The translations under genes were made by a program, and so were the position numbers. The notes under the pieces were generated by a model. It ran no database searches and had not been told where the DNA came from. It worked only from the letters and a program-made list of their open reading frames with translations. Source: Sporomusaceae bacterium (lineage in GTDB: Bacteria; Bacillota_C; Negativicutes; Sporomusales_B; UBA7701). Taken from it: DNA of 64,000 bases. Positions 42,087 through 49,332 of the stretch are shown in pieces; the first letter of the stretch is position 1; the number at the start of each line of letters is the position of its first letter. Where the stretch lies: contig JALHDI010000022.1 in NCBI GenBank assembly GCA_022839045.1, positions 1 to 64,000 on the forward strand. The letters run 5' to 3'.

Positions 42087-44498
42087 TCAGTTGCCGCGTG
42101 CCTGCTTCTTCTTAAGCGCCGCGAGCACCTTTTCCGCCGACAGCGGCAGGTCCGTGATACGCACGCCCGCGGCGTTGTAAACGGCGTTGGCGATGGCCGG
42201 CGCGGTCGGCACCATCGTCGGCTCGGCGATGCCTTTGACGCCGAAAGGCCCGTCGGCCTGGGGCGACGTCTCCAGAAGGATGACGTCCATTTCCGGGGTA
42301 TCGGTGGCGGTGGGGATCTTGTAGTCGACGAAGTCGCTGTTGAGGGGCTTGCCCTCGGCTAGCGCCAGGTGCTCATAAAGCGCCGATCCCAGTCCCTGGA
42401 CGATGCCGCCCTGCACCTGCCCTTTGGCCATGGCGGGGTTGATGACCTTGCCCACTTCGTAGGCGGCCGTCACTTTGAGGACGGTTATTTCCCCGGTCCT
42501 GGCGTCGACCTCGATGTCGGCCACTTGGGTGCCGTAGGTCCAGAAAGCCGCCGGCTTGTCGCCCTGGCCGGTGTCTTTGTCGAGGCCGGTGATGCCGGCG
42601 GGGATGAACGACCCCCGGCCGATTACCGGGCCGCCGATCGCGCCCCCGGGCAGCAGGTAACCCATGGCGATATCGCTCACCGCCAGTTTGCGGGCAGGGT
42701 TGGACGACGGGAAAATTTGCCCGTCCTCGATGACGAGCTCGGCCGCCGGTGTGTCCAGCACCTGCGCGGCTACGGCGAGCAGTTGGGCCTTGGCGTCCCT
42801 GGCCGCCGCGAGCACGGCGTTGCCGGCTGAGTAGCTGATGCGGCTGGCGACCGTCTGCCACTCGTAGGGCGTATAGTCGGTATCCGGGAGGGTGACGACG
42901 ACTTTGTCGGCCGCGACCCCCAGTTCCTCGGCGGCGATCTGGGCAAGCGCGGTGAGTGCTCCCTGGCCGATTTCCATCGCGGTCGTCAGGACGTGTACGG
43001 TGCCGTCTTCATTGAGTTTGAGGATCGCCGACGACTGGGCGTTGGGCGGCATGGAGGGCGCCTTGTACATGCAGGCCATCCCCCGGCCCCTAAGCTTATG
43101 GGCGGCCGACGCCGGCGGCACCGGACCGCCCCAGCCGCATTTCGCAGCCACGGCGTCGATGGTGTCGACGAGCGTCGCCCCTTCCATTGGCCCGCCGAAC
43201 GCGCCCGGCCGTCCTTCCCGCAGGGCGTTCATCCGCCGGAAAGCCAGCGGATCGATGCCCAGTTTTTCGGCGAGGATATCCATCTGCTGCTCGATCCCCC
43301 AGTGGATTTCGGGCATGCCGAAACCGCGCATCGGCCCGCCGACCGGGTGATTGGTGTAAACGCAGTAGGAGTCGGTTTTGATGTTGGGTATCTCGTAGGG
43401 GCCTGACGAACAGTAACCGCCGCTGCGGGTGATGTTGACCCCGTATTCGGTGTATGCGCCGCCGTCCCAGTAGAGTTCGGCCTCCATGGCGACAAGGCGC
43501 CCGGTTTTGTCCGCCCCCGTCTTGAGCCTGGCCACCAGGCCCTGGCGGACGAAGGTGGCCTGGAAGACCTCCTCGCGGGTCAGCGTCAGTTTGACGTGAT
43601 AGCCGGGCAGCCGCATGGCGAGGGGCACAACGAGCGCCTCGCAGGTCACCCCGGCCTTGCCGCCGAAGCCGCCGCCCACATAGGGGGTGATAACGCGGAT
43701 TTTGTTCATCGGCAGTTCGAAGGCAGTGGCGATGAGTTTGCGGACCGCGTTGGGCGACTGGCTGGAAGCCCAGAGCGTCACCTTGCCGGCCCGGTCGACG
43801 TGGGCGACCGCCGCGTGGGGCTCGATCTGGGAGTGCTGGATATGGGGCAAGGTGTAGACGTTCTCCACGACGACGTCGGCCGCGGCGAAGCCCCGCTCCA
43901 CATCCCCCTTGCGCAGCTTGAAATGATTGGAGATATTGGTGCCGGGCACGGGATGGATGAAGGGCGCGCACTGGTATTCGCCGAGGTGTTCGTGGAGCAG
44001 CGCCCCGGGCGCCTTGGTGGTGATGCAGGGCAGACCCTGCCACCATAGGTCGCCGGACTCCGGGGTCTCGTGCACCAGGCCTTCGCGGCCGAGAGCGCCC
44101 GATACCGGATCGAACACGCCCGACAGAGGCTCGTATTCGACTTTTATGAGGCCGACCGCTTCGCTGGCGGCCGCTACGCTGGCGGCGGCGACGCCCGCGA
44201 CCGGCTCGCCGACGAAGCGGACTTTATCGGTGGCGTAGACCGTCCGGTCGGCCAGATAGAGTCCGATATAATTCCGGCAGTCACGGCCGGTGACGATGGC
44301 CTTCACCCCCGGCACCTTTTCGGCTTCGGCGGTATCGATGGCGATTATCCGCGCGTGCGGGTGGGGACTGCGGAGAATCTTGACATGGAGCAGGGTGGGA
44401 CCGAACTGGATGTCGTCGACGAACTGCGCCGTACCGGTGACCTTATCGACCGCATCCTGGCGCGGCACGCTTTTACCGAGTACCCGGTGTTCAGCCAT
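42087..44498 (-). CDS. xdhA: Xanthine dehydrogenase family, molybdopterin-binding subunit
   Basis: The catalytic large subunit of a xanthine-oxidase-family hydroxylase, 803 residues from ATG 44498 (MAEHRVLGKSVPRQDAVDKV), with GGAGGTGAGCAGG upstream. Segments include VTGTAQFVDDIQFGPTLLHV, ITPYVGGGFGGKAGVTCEAL, THxxxGPMRGFGMPE-type NHPVGGPMRGFGMPEIHWGI, MEIGQGALTALAQIA and the catalytic glutamate in VKGIAEPTMVPTAPAI. It overlaps the iron-sulfur gene by 8 nt. The actual substrate could be a purine, pyrimidine or other azaheterocycle. The NCS2 carrier and AllFGH neighbours suggest a ureide-forming substrate. Confidence 0.9.
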   Translation of the reverse strand: MAEHRVLGKSVPRQDAVDKVTGTAQFVDDIQFGPTLLHVKILRSPHPHARIIAIDTAEAEKVPGVKAIVTGRDCRNYIGLYLADRTVYATDKVRFVGEPVAGVAAASVAAASEAVGLIKVEYEPLSGVFDPVSGALGREGLVHETPESGDLWWQGLPCITTKAPGALLHEHLGEYQCAPFIHPVPGTNISNHFKLRKGDVERGFAAADVVVENVYTLPHIQHSQIEPHAAVAHVDRAGKVTLWASSQSPNAVRKLIATAFELPMNKIRVITPYVGGGFGGKAGVTCEALVVPLAMRLPGYHVKLTLTREEVFQATFVRQGLVARLKTGADKTGRLVAMEAELYWDGGAYTEYGVNITRSGGYCSSGPYEIPNIKTDSYCVYTNHPVGGPMRGFGMPEIHWGIEQQMDILAEKLGIDPLAFRRMNALREGRPGAFGGPMEGATLVDTIDAVAAKCGWGGPVPPASAAHKLRGRGMACMYKAPSMPPNAQSSAILKLNEDGTVHVLTTAMEIGQGALTALAQIAAEELGVAADKVVVTLPDTDYTPYEWQTVASRISYSAGNAVLAAARDAKAQLLAVAAQVLDTPAAELVIEDGQIFPSSNPARKLAVSDIAMGYLLPGGAIGGPVIGRGSFIPAGITGLDKDTGQGDKPAAFWTYGTQVADIEVDARTGEITVLKVTAAYEVGKVINPAMAKGQVQGGIVQGLGSALYEHLALAEGKPLNSDFVDYKIPTATDTPEMDVILLETSPQADGPFGVKGIAEPTMVPTAPAIANAVYNAAGVRITDLPLSAEKVLAALKKKQARGN

Positions 44499-44964
44499 CC
44501 TGCTCACCTCCTGCGGCAACGGCCATAATCGCTTTGACGATATTCTCGTAACCGGTGCAGCGGCAAAGGTTGCCGCTGATGAATTCCTTGACCTCGTCCT
44601 CGCTGGGGCGGGGATTTTGGGCCAGCAGCGCCTTGCCCATGAGAATCATTCCCGGGGTGCAGTAGCCGCACTGGAGGGCGAAATTATCGACAAAGGCCCG
44701 CTGCAGCGGGTCGAGCCCCGCGGGTCCGCCGAGGCCTTCGATTGTCAGCACTTCGGCGCCGTCGAGCTCCACCGCCAGCACTAGGCAGGAGTTGACCGGC
44801 CTGCCGCTCAAGATGACGGTGCAGGCTCCGCACTCCCCGGCTTCACAGCCGCGCTTGGCGCCCGTAAGGCCGAGATCCTCGCGCAGCACGTCGAGCAACG
44901 TGCGGTGGGGTGCCAGGGTCAGTTTTTCCGGCCGGCCGTTGACGGTCAGGGTTATCGTCTTCAT
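44491..44964 (-). CDS. xdhC: Xanthine dehydrogenase family, 2x[2Fe-2S] subunit
   Basis: A 157-residue iron-sulfur subunit: MKTITLTVNGRPEKLTLAPH, then GCEAGECGACTVILSG for the plant-type 2Fe-2S cluster. The C-terminal cluster motifs are QCGYCTPGMILMGKALL and NLCRCTGYENIVKAI. It transfers electrons from Mo to the FAD subunit. It overlaps both neighbours by a few bases, giving tight stoichiometric expression. Confidence 0.95.
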   Translation of the reverse strand: MKTITLTVNGRPEKLTLAPHRTLLDVLREDLGLTGAKRGCEAGECGACTVILSGRPVNSCLVLAVELDGAEVLTIEGLGGPAGLDPLQRAFVDNFALQCGYCTPGMILMGKALLAQNPRPSEDEVKEFISGNLCRCTGYENIVKAIMAVAAGGEQDG

Positions 44965-45803
44965 GCCCTCACCTCTCCGGCCAGCGTCAGCAGCGCCTGC
45001 TCGGTCAGGGCGGCCACCAGTTCGAGCCGGTATTCGTCCGAGCCGCGCACGTCGGTTATCGGCCTGGCCGCCAGCCTGGCGAAACGGGCCGCCTCGGCCG
45101 CGGAGGACGCCGTAAGGCCCTGGCGGGCGAGCAGGCGCTCGGCCTCGCGGACCCGGATAACGGTCGGCCCTACAGCGCCGAGGGCGATGCGGTAGCTCCC
45201 CCCCGCGGCGTATACGGCGATGTTGGCGGTCGCCAGATCGAGCGACGGGCGGCGGGCCTTGCGGAGGAAAACGCCCCTTGCCCCGCCGTTTATCCGCGGC
45301 AGCACGATGGCGCTCACCACCTCGCCGGTGAGCAGGACGGTGCGGCCAGGCCCGGTGAGGAAGCGCTCCACCGGCACGAGGCGGTCGCCGTGGGTGCCGT
45401 GGATTTTAACGTTGGCGCTAAGCACGACCAACGCCGGCACGGTGTCGGCGGCCGGCGAGGCGTTGCAGACGTTGCCCGTCAGGGTCGCCCGGTTGCGGAT
45501 CTGGCAGGAGGCCACGCTGTGCATCGCCTGGCAGAGCACGTCGTATTCGGGGTAGGCGGACAGAAACTTCTCCGCGTCGTGGAGCGTCACGGCCGCGCCA
45601 ATTTCCGCGCAGTCTTCGGCGACGCTTATCTGATCGAGCCCGGGGACGGTCTTGATATTCAGCAGGTGGCGTGGCTGGTGTCGACCCTTGCGCATCTGCA
45701 CCAGAAGGTCGGTCCCGCCGGCCAGTACCCGGGCCGCCTCGCCGTAAGCGGCGAGCAGCGAAGTGACCTCGGCCAGCGATTGCGGCTCATGGTATTCGAA
45801 CAT
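44961..45803 (-). CDS. xdhB: Xanthine dehydrogenase family, FAD-binding subunit
   Basis: A 280-residue FAD subunit of the CO dehydrogenase/xanthine dehydrogenase medium-chain family. It starts MFEYHEPQSLAEVTSLLAAY with AGGAAGGTGATGGC upstream. FAD motifs are ARVLAGGTDLLVQMRKG (AGGTDL) and TLTGNVCNASPAADTVPAL (the TxGGN/N..SPAaD region). It opens the long minus-strand operon and passes electrons to NAD or ferredoxin. Confidence 0.93.
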   Translation of the reverse strand: MFEYHEPQSLAEVTSLLAAYGEAARVLAGGTDLLVQMRKGRHQPRHLLNIKTVPGLDQISVAEDCAEIGAAVTLHDAEKFLSAYPEYDVLCQAMHSVASCQIRNRATLTGNVCNASPAADTVPALVVLSANVKIHGTHGDRLVPVERFLTGPGRTVLLTGEVVSAIVLPRINGGARGVFLRKARRPSLDLATANIAVYAAGGSYRIALGAVGPTVIRVREAERLLARQGLTASSAAEAARFARLAARPITDVRGSDEYRLELVAALTEQALLTLAGEVRA

Positions 45804-46012
45804 GCCATCACCTTCCTCGGAATAAATATACAGTCTATATAATATTTATGCAACACCTTCCACAAAAAGCAGCCTCGGAACAAGGCTGCGATTTTGTAGT
45901 GAATATACCCCAGATGTCAATATTGGCAGGCTTATATTAAGTTAGTCCATACAATATATTGGTATTCGGAAACGGAACAAAAAATCCTGCTGTCGTGATG
46001 GCGGTTTAAAGG
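45804..46012. other. AT-rich upstream region of the hydroxylase operon
   Basis: About 200 nt of AT-rich spacer. It must carry the promoter for xdhB-xdhC-xdhA. Features seen include TATATAATATTTATGC near 45836 and an ACAATATATTGGTATT stretch near 45952. I could not define a single -35/-10 pair or an operator with confidence. Confidence 0.4.
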
Positions 46013-46036
46013 AAAAAACGCGCCCTCAGGGCGCGT
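46013..46036 (-). terminator. Terminator after trxB-like gene
   Basis: On the minus strand ACGCGCCCTGAGGGCGCGT is followed by TTTTTT, directly beyond the stop of the reductase-like gene. Confidence 0.85.
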
Positions 46037-46042
46037 TTCCCG

Positions 46043-46859
46043 TTAATAGTTGTGGAGCAGATACTCGTACGCCACCAGTGCCGCCTTGGCGCCGTCGCCG
46101 GCGGCGATGATGATCTGTTTGTCCGGCCCGCTGGCCACATCCCCGGCGGCGAACAGCCCAGGCACACCTGTCGCCGTGCGGCAATCCACCACTACTTCCT
46201 TGTATTTGTTGAAGTCGGCTACGCCGGCGGCGAACTCGGTGTTGGGGTCGAGGCCGATCTCCACGAATACCCCCTGGACCGCCAGTTCCCTTTCCTTCCC
46301 GTCGCCGGCGGCCACCACGAATTTTTCGACCGTGTCGCCGCCGTAGATGCCTCGGGCGACATAGCCCCGCAAGACCTGAACCTTCCTGGAGGCCTCCAGT
46401 TTCCCGACGACGACCGGATCGGCCTTGAACCGGCTGCGCACGACGAGATAGACCTCGCTGGCGATGGCGGCCAGTTCGATGGCCGCTTGCAGGGCGGAGT
46501 TGCCGCCCCCCACGACCGCCACCGCCTTGCCGGCGTACAGCGGTCCGTCGCAGGTGGCGCAGTAGCCGACCCCGCGTCCGGTATATTCCGTTTCCCCCGG
46601 AACGCCGAGTCGCCGGGGCCGCTTGCCGGAGGCGACTATCACCGTTTTGGCCCGGTATTCCTTGTCGCCGCAGCGCACGAGGAAGGTGCCGTCGGCTGAT
46701 CGTTCCAGCCTGGTGACTTCTTCGTAAACGATATTCGTCGGATAGCGCTTGACGTGTTCTTCGAATTTGCCGATCAGTTCCGGCCCGCTGATTGCGGGCG
46801 GCGTAAACCGCGGCCGTCATCCCGGCCGGCCCGCCGCCGATTATTATCAGGTCGTGCAT
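46043..46859 (-). pseudogene. Thioredoxin-reductase-like flavoprotein, disrupted by an internal deletion and frameshift
   Basis: The N-terminus (from ATG 46859) reads MHDLIIIGGGPAGMTAAVYA and then ARNQ, the FAD-binding Rossmann motif. Immediately after, the matching protein continues in another frame as ISGPELIGKFEEHVKRYP and runs to the stop at 46043. Segments in the second part are IVASGKRPRRLGVPGE, the redox pair in VGYCATCDGPLY, VAVVGGGNSALQAAIELA, and GLFAAGDVASGPDKQIIIAAGDGAKAAL. Homologs have about 30-35 residues between the two parts (an FAD-isoalloxazine binding region). About 100 nt appear missing, so no single intact frame remains. A real mutation and an assembly error cannot be told apart here. 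Confidence 0.8.
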
Positions 46860-46957
46860 ATCCTCTCACCGCCTGTGTCGCCCCGGCCCGCCGCTTGCGC
46901 ACCGGCCGAGAATTTGTTAGTATTAGACATGATTTGGAAATACCGAGGTGAAACGCA

Positions 46958-47167
46958 GTGATTACTCCGGAAGTCATCGCCCGTATCAACGAGTTGGCCC
47001 GCAAACAGCGCGAGGGGTCTCTGACCGAGGAGGAAAAGGCCAAGCAGGCCAAGCTCCGCCGCCTTTACATCGACCATGTCAAGAGCCAGGTCAAGGCCGC
47101 GCTGGACGACGCGGTCAAGCATTCCCACCCCGAGGGCTGCGACTGCGGCTGCCACCATAAGCACTGA
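46958..47167 (+). CDS. DUF896 (YnzC-like) protein
   Basis: A 69-residue DUF896/UPF0291 protein. It starts at GTG 46958 with CCGAGGTG upstream. It reads MITPEVIARINELARKQREG, LTEEEKAKQAKLRRLYIDHV, with a tail rich in His/Cys (CDCGCHHKH). Homologs of this size (B. subtilis YnzC) form a short helical hairpin and have no firm function. The extra C-terminal CDCGCHHKH could bind metal. Confidence 0.9.
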   Translation: MITPEVIARINELARKQREGSLTEEEKAKQAKLRRLYIDHVKSQVKAALDDAVKHSHPEGCDCGCHHKH

Positions 47168-47275
47168 ACGCGGCCGCCGATAATATTCGCCCGTATTTCT
47201 CGGCCCGTGGGCGGCTCGCCGCCGGCTACTCCATCATATGCCGCCAGGGGCCAAAAAGCGAAAGAGGTGCCGCCC

Positions 47276-48463
47276 GTGTCGCAATCCCGAACGTGTGCCT
47301 CTCCTCTGACCTTGCTGACTCTCGGCCATTTTTTCAGCGATTTCTACAGCAACTTCCTGCCCGCCCTGCTGCCGGTGCTGCTGTCCAGCCTGGGGCTGTC
47401 CCTTACCGCCGGCGGCTTACTCGTCATGGTCTACTCCTTCACTTCCTGCATCCTCCAACCCCTGTGCGGCTACTATATCGACAGACGCGGCTATACCTGG
47501 CTGATCCTCGTCACGCTGCCCGCCAGCGCCCTCACTATTTGTTTCAGCACCTTCGCCCCCAGCTATGCCGTCCTGGTCGCTTTTGTGGCCTTTGCCGGGC
47601 TGGGTTCGTCGGTGTTCCATCCCCTGGCTTCCAGCCTGGTCAACAAGGTGACCGCGCCGGATAAGCGGGGGCTGGCGATGTCGATCTTCATCGGCGGCGG
47701 CAACATCGGCTTCGGCCTGGCGCCGGCGATCGTGATTTACTGGCTGCTCGCCTTTGGGGCCGGCAGCCTTCCCTGGCTTGTCGTACCCGCCGTTCTTCTG
47801 GCCGCGGCCTACTATTTTTCCCGTCTGCACCGCATCAACCTGACGCCGCCGGTCCTGCCCGCCGGCGAAGGCGTCGTCTGGTACAAATCGGTGAGCCTGC
47901 TGAAGCTTAACGCCGTGATGGCCCTGCGCTCCTGGTCGCAGATGGCCCTGCCCAACTTCCTCGCTGTCTGGCTGGTCCAGCAGGGCCATTCGCCCGCCCT
48001 CGCGGGCGGACTTCTGACCGCTTATCTCCTGGGCGGCGCCGTAGGCGCCTTCGTCGGCGGCGCGCTTGGCGACAGATTCGGGCGCAAGGCCTGCATTATC
48101 GGCTGCCTGGCGGTTTGTCTGCCGGCGATGTTTATTTTTCTCCGCAGTCCGGAAATCGACCTGCTGGCGTGGGCCATGCTGGCGATCAGCGGGGCCGCCA
48201 TGCAGGGCACCCTTCCTTCTTCCATCGTGTGGGCCCAGGAAATGATCCCCGGCAACGCGGCGATGGCTTCGGGAATGATGATGGGTCTGGCCTTCGGGCT
48301 CGGCGGGGTCGGGGTCGCTATCACCGGCGCCCTCGCTGACCAAGTCGGCCTGTCGGCCGCCCTGCTTTGGTCGCTCGCTCCCCTGGCGGCCGCGATCCCG
48401 CTGACTTTGGCCATCCCCGCTTCCACGCCCACTAACCGGCCGCCCGCAGCCGCGGCGGAGTGA
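47276..48463 (+). CDS. MFS transporter, fosmidomycin-resistance (Fsr)-like
   Basis: A 395-residue permease with about 12 hydrophobic helices. The start is GTG 47276 with AAAGAGGTG upstream; an upstream GTG at 47207 lacks a site. The opening LLTLGHFFSDFYSNFLPALL and LVMVYSFTSCILQPLCGYYID match the Fsr group (first-helix GHxxxDxxxxxLPALLP). The core includes FAGLGSSVFHPLASSLVNKV and GGALGDRFGRKACIIG. It is probably a drug or small-molecule exporter of the inner membrane. Confidence 0.88.
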   Translation: MSQSRTCASPLTLLTLGHFFSDFYSNFLPALLPVLLSSLGLSLTAGGLLVMVYSFTSCILQPLCGYYIDRRGYTWLILVTLPASALTICFSTFAPSYAVLVAFVAFAGLGSSVFHPLASSLVNKVTAPDKRGLAMSIFIGGGNIGFGLAPAIVIYWLLAFGAGSLPWLVVPAVLLAAAYYFSRLHRINLTPPVLPAGEGVVWYKSVSLLKLNAVMALRSWSQMALPNFLAVWLVQQGHSPALAGGLLTAYLLGGAVGAFVGGALGDRFGRKACIIGCLAVCLPAMFIFLRSPEIDLLAWAMLAISGAAMQGTLPSSIVWAQEMIPGNAAMASGMMMGLAFGLGGVGVAITGALADQVGLSAALLWSLAPLAAAIPLTLAIPASTPTNRPPAAAAE

Positions 48464-48490
48464 CGACAAACAGTATTAAGAATGGCCGGG

Positions 48491-48524
48491 AAAGAGCCGG
48501 GACTTATGTCCCGGCTCTTTTTTT
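48491..48524. terminator. Bidirectional terminator
   Basis: Arms AAAGAGCCGGGAC and GTCCCGGCTCTTT, then a T run. Shared by the convergent Fsr (plus) and DUF1540 (minus) genes. Confidence 0.9.
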
Positions 48525-48912
48525 ACCGCGGTTTGAATGTCTCGCAGTCGGTATCGACCGTTTTCGCCGCATACGGCCCTTGGACCTTGATGGCGGATGC
48601 GTGACAATAGTTTCCTTTCTCCCAGTATTGGCAGCTGTCCACATAGCACTCGACCGACGGCGTGATTTGGGTCCCTTCGGCGAAGGCCGCCTTTACCGTC
48701 CCGCCGACGTTGGCGTTGTGCAGCGCCCCGACGTAGTCGCCGATCCCCTTGCCGGCGTGGAAGGATTTGCATTGGGTGTCGGCCGACGAACGCGAAGCTC
48801 CGCCACGTTCGTCATTGTATATGGCGATTTTCGCCGCCATGCACTGATCGCCCGGCATCCAGTGCGTGCACTGGTCAACGCTGCACTTGACGAGAGGATT
48901 GACTGTTGACAC
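48523..48912 (-). CDS. DUF1540 protein with two cysteine-rich modules
   Basis: A 129-residue protein. The start is GTG 48912 with AAGAGGTG upstream; the longer frame to 48954 lacks support. Two DUF1540 modules are visible, each CxxxxCxxW...CxAxxIxV...TxCxxF: VKCSVDQCTHWMPGDQCMAA to TQCKSF, and VECYVDSCQYWEKGNYCHAS to TDCETF. A Gly/Ala linker joins them. The modules are presumed to bind zinc or another metal. The function is unknown, though the family is common in Firmicutes. Confidence 0.88.
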   Translation of the reverse strand: MSTVNPLVKCSVDQCTHWMPGDQCMAAKIAIYNDERGGASRSSADTQCKSFHAGKGIGDYVGALHNANVGGTVKAAFAEGTQITPSVECYVDSCQYWEKGNYCHASAIKVQGPYAAKTVDTDCETFKPR

Positions 48913-49002
48913 AAAATCACCTCTTTCTTTTTTGATAGTTTTCGACGTCGGCAATATCTTTATCCATAGGCCTCGCTAAAACGTCCGGCCTAAAAAGCTT
49001 GC

Positions 49003-49239
49003 TTATACCGTTACCGTTTCCCATGCCGCCCGGACATCGTATCCGCACCCCGGACAGTAGAGCAGGTGTACGCAGTGGGTGTTTGGAACGCCCTGCTGCA
49101 AAGACGCCACATCCATGTAAGGACTGTACGGCCCGAAATAATTTTCCAGCGCTCCGCCGTCAGCAAGCGGCCGGCCGCAGCGCGGGCAAAGCGCCGTTAC
49201 CGCGGTGAGGCCGTTGCATACCGGGCAAACTTTCTCCAC
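49003..49239 (-). CDS. Small zinc-ribbon protein
   Basis: A 78-residue protein from GTG 49239, with GAAGGAGG upstream. VEKVCPVCNGLTAV and LCPRCGRPLADGG form one CxxC...CxxC ribbon, and HCVHLLYCPGCGYDVRAAWE another. It is similar in size to the neighbouring DUF1540 gene, and both are small cysteine-rich cytosolic proteins. The function is unknown. Confidence 0.8.
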   Translation of the reverse strand: MEKVCPVCNGLTAVTALCPRCGRPLADGGALENYFGPYSPYMDVASLQQGVPNTHCVHLLYCPGCGYDVRAAWETVTV

Positions 49240-49332
49240 TTCATAGCCTCCTTCGCCAAACCCCGGGGGCGTTGGCCGCATATCATATAACAGAAGCAGA
49301 TTATCGTAAACTCTTCAAGGGAGGGTATCGTC

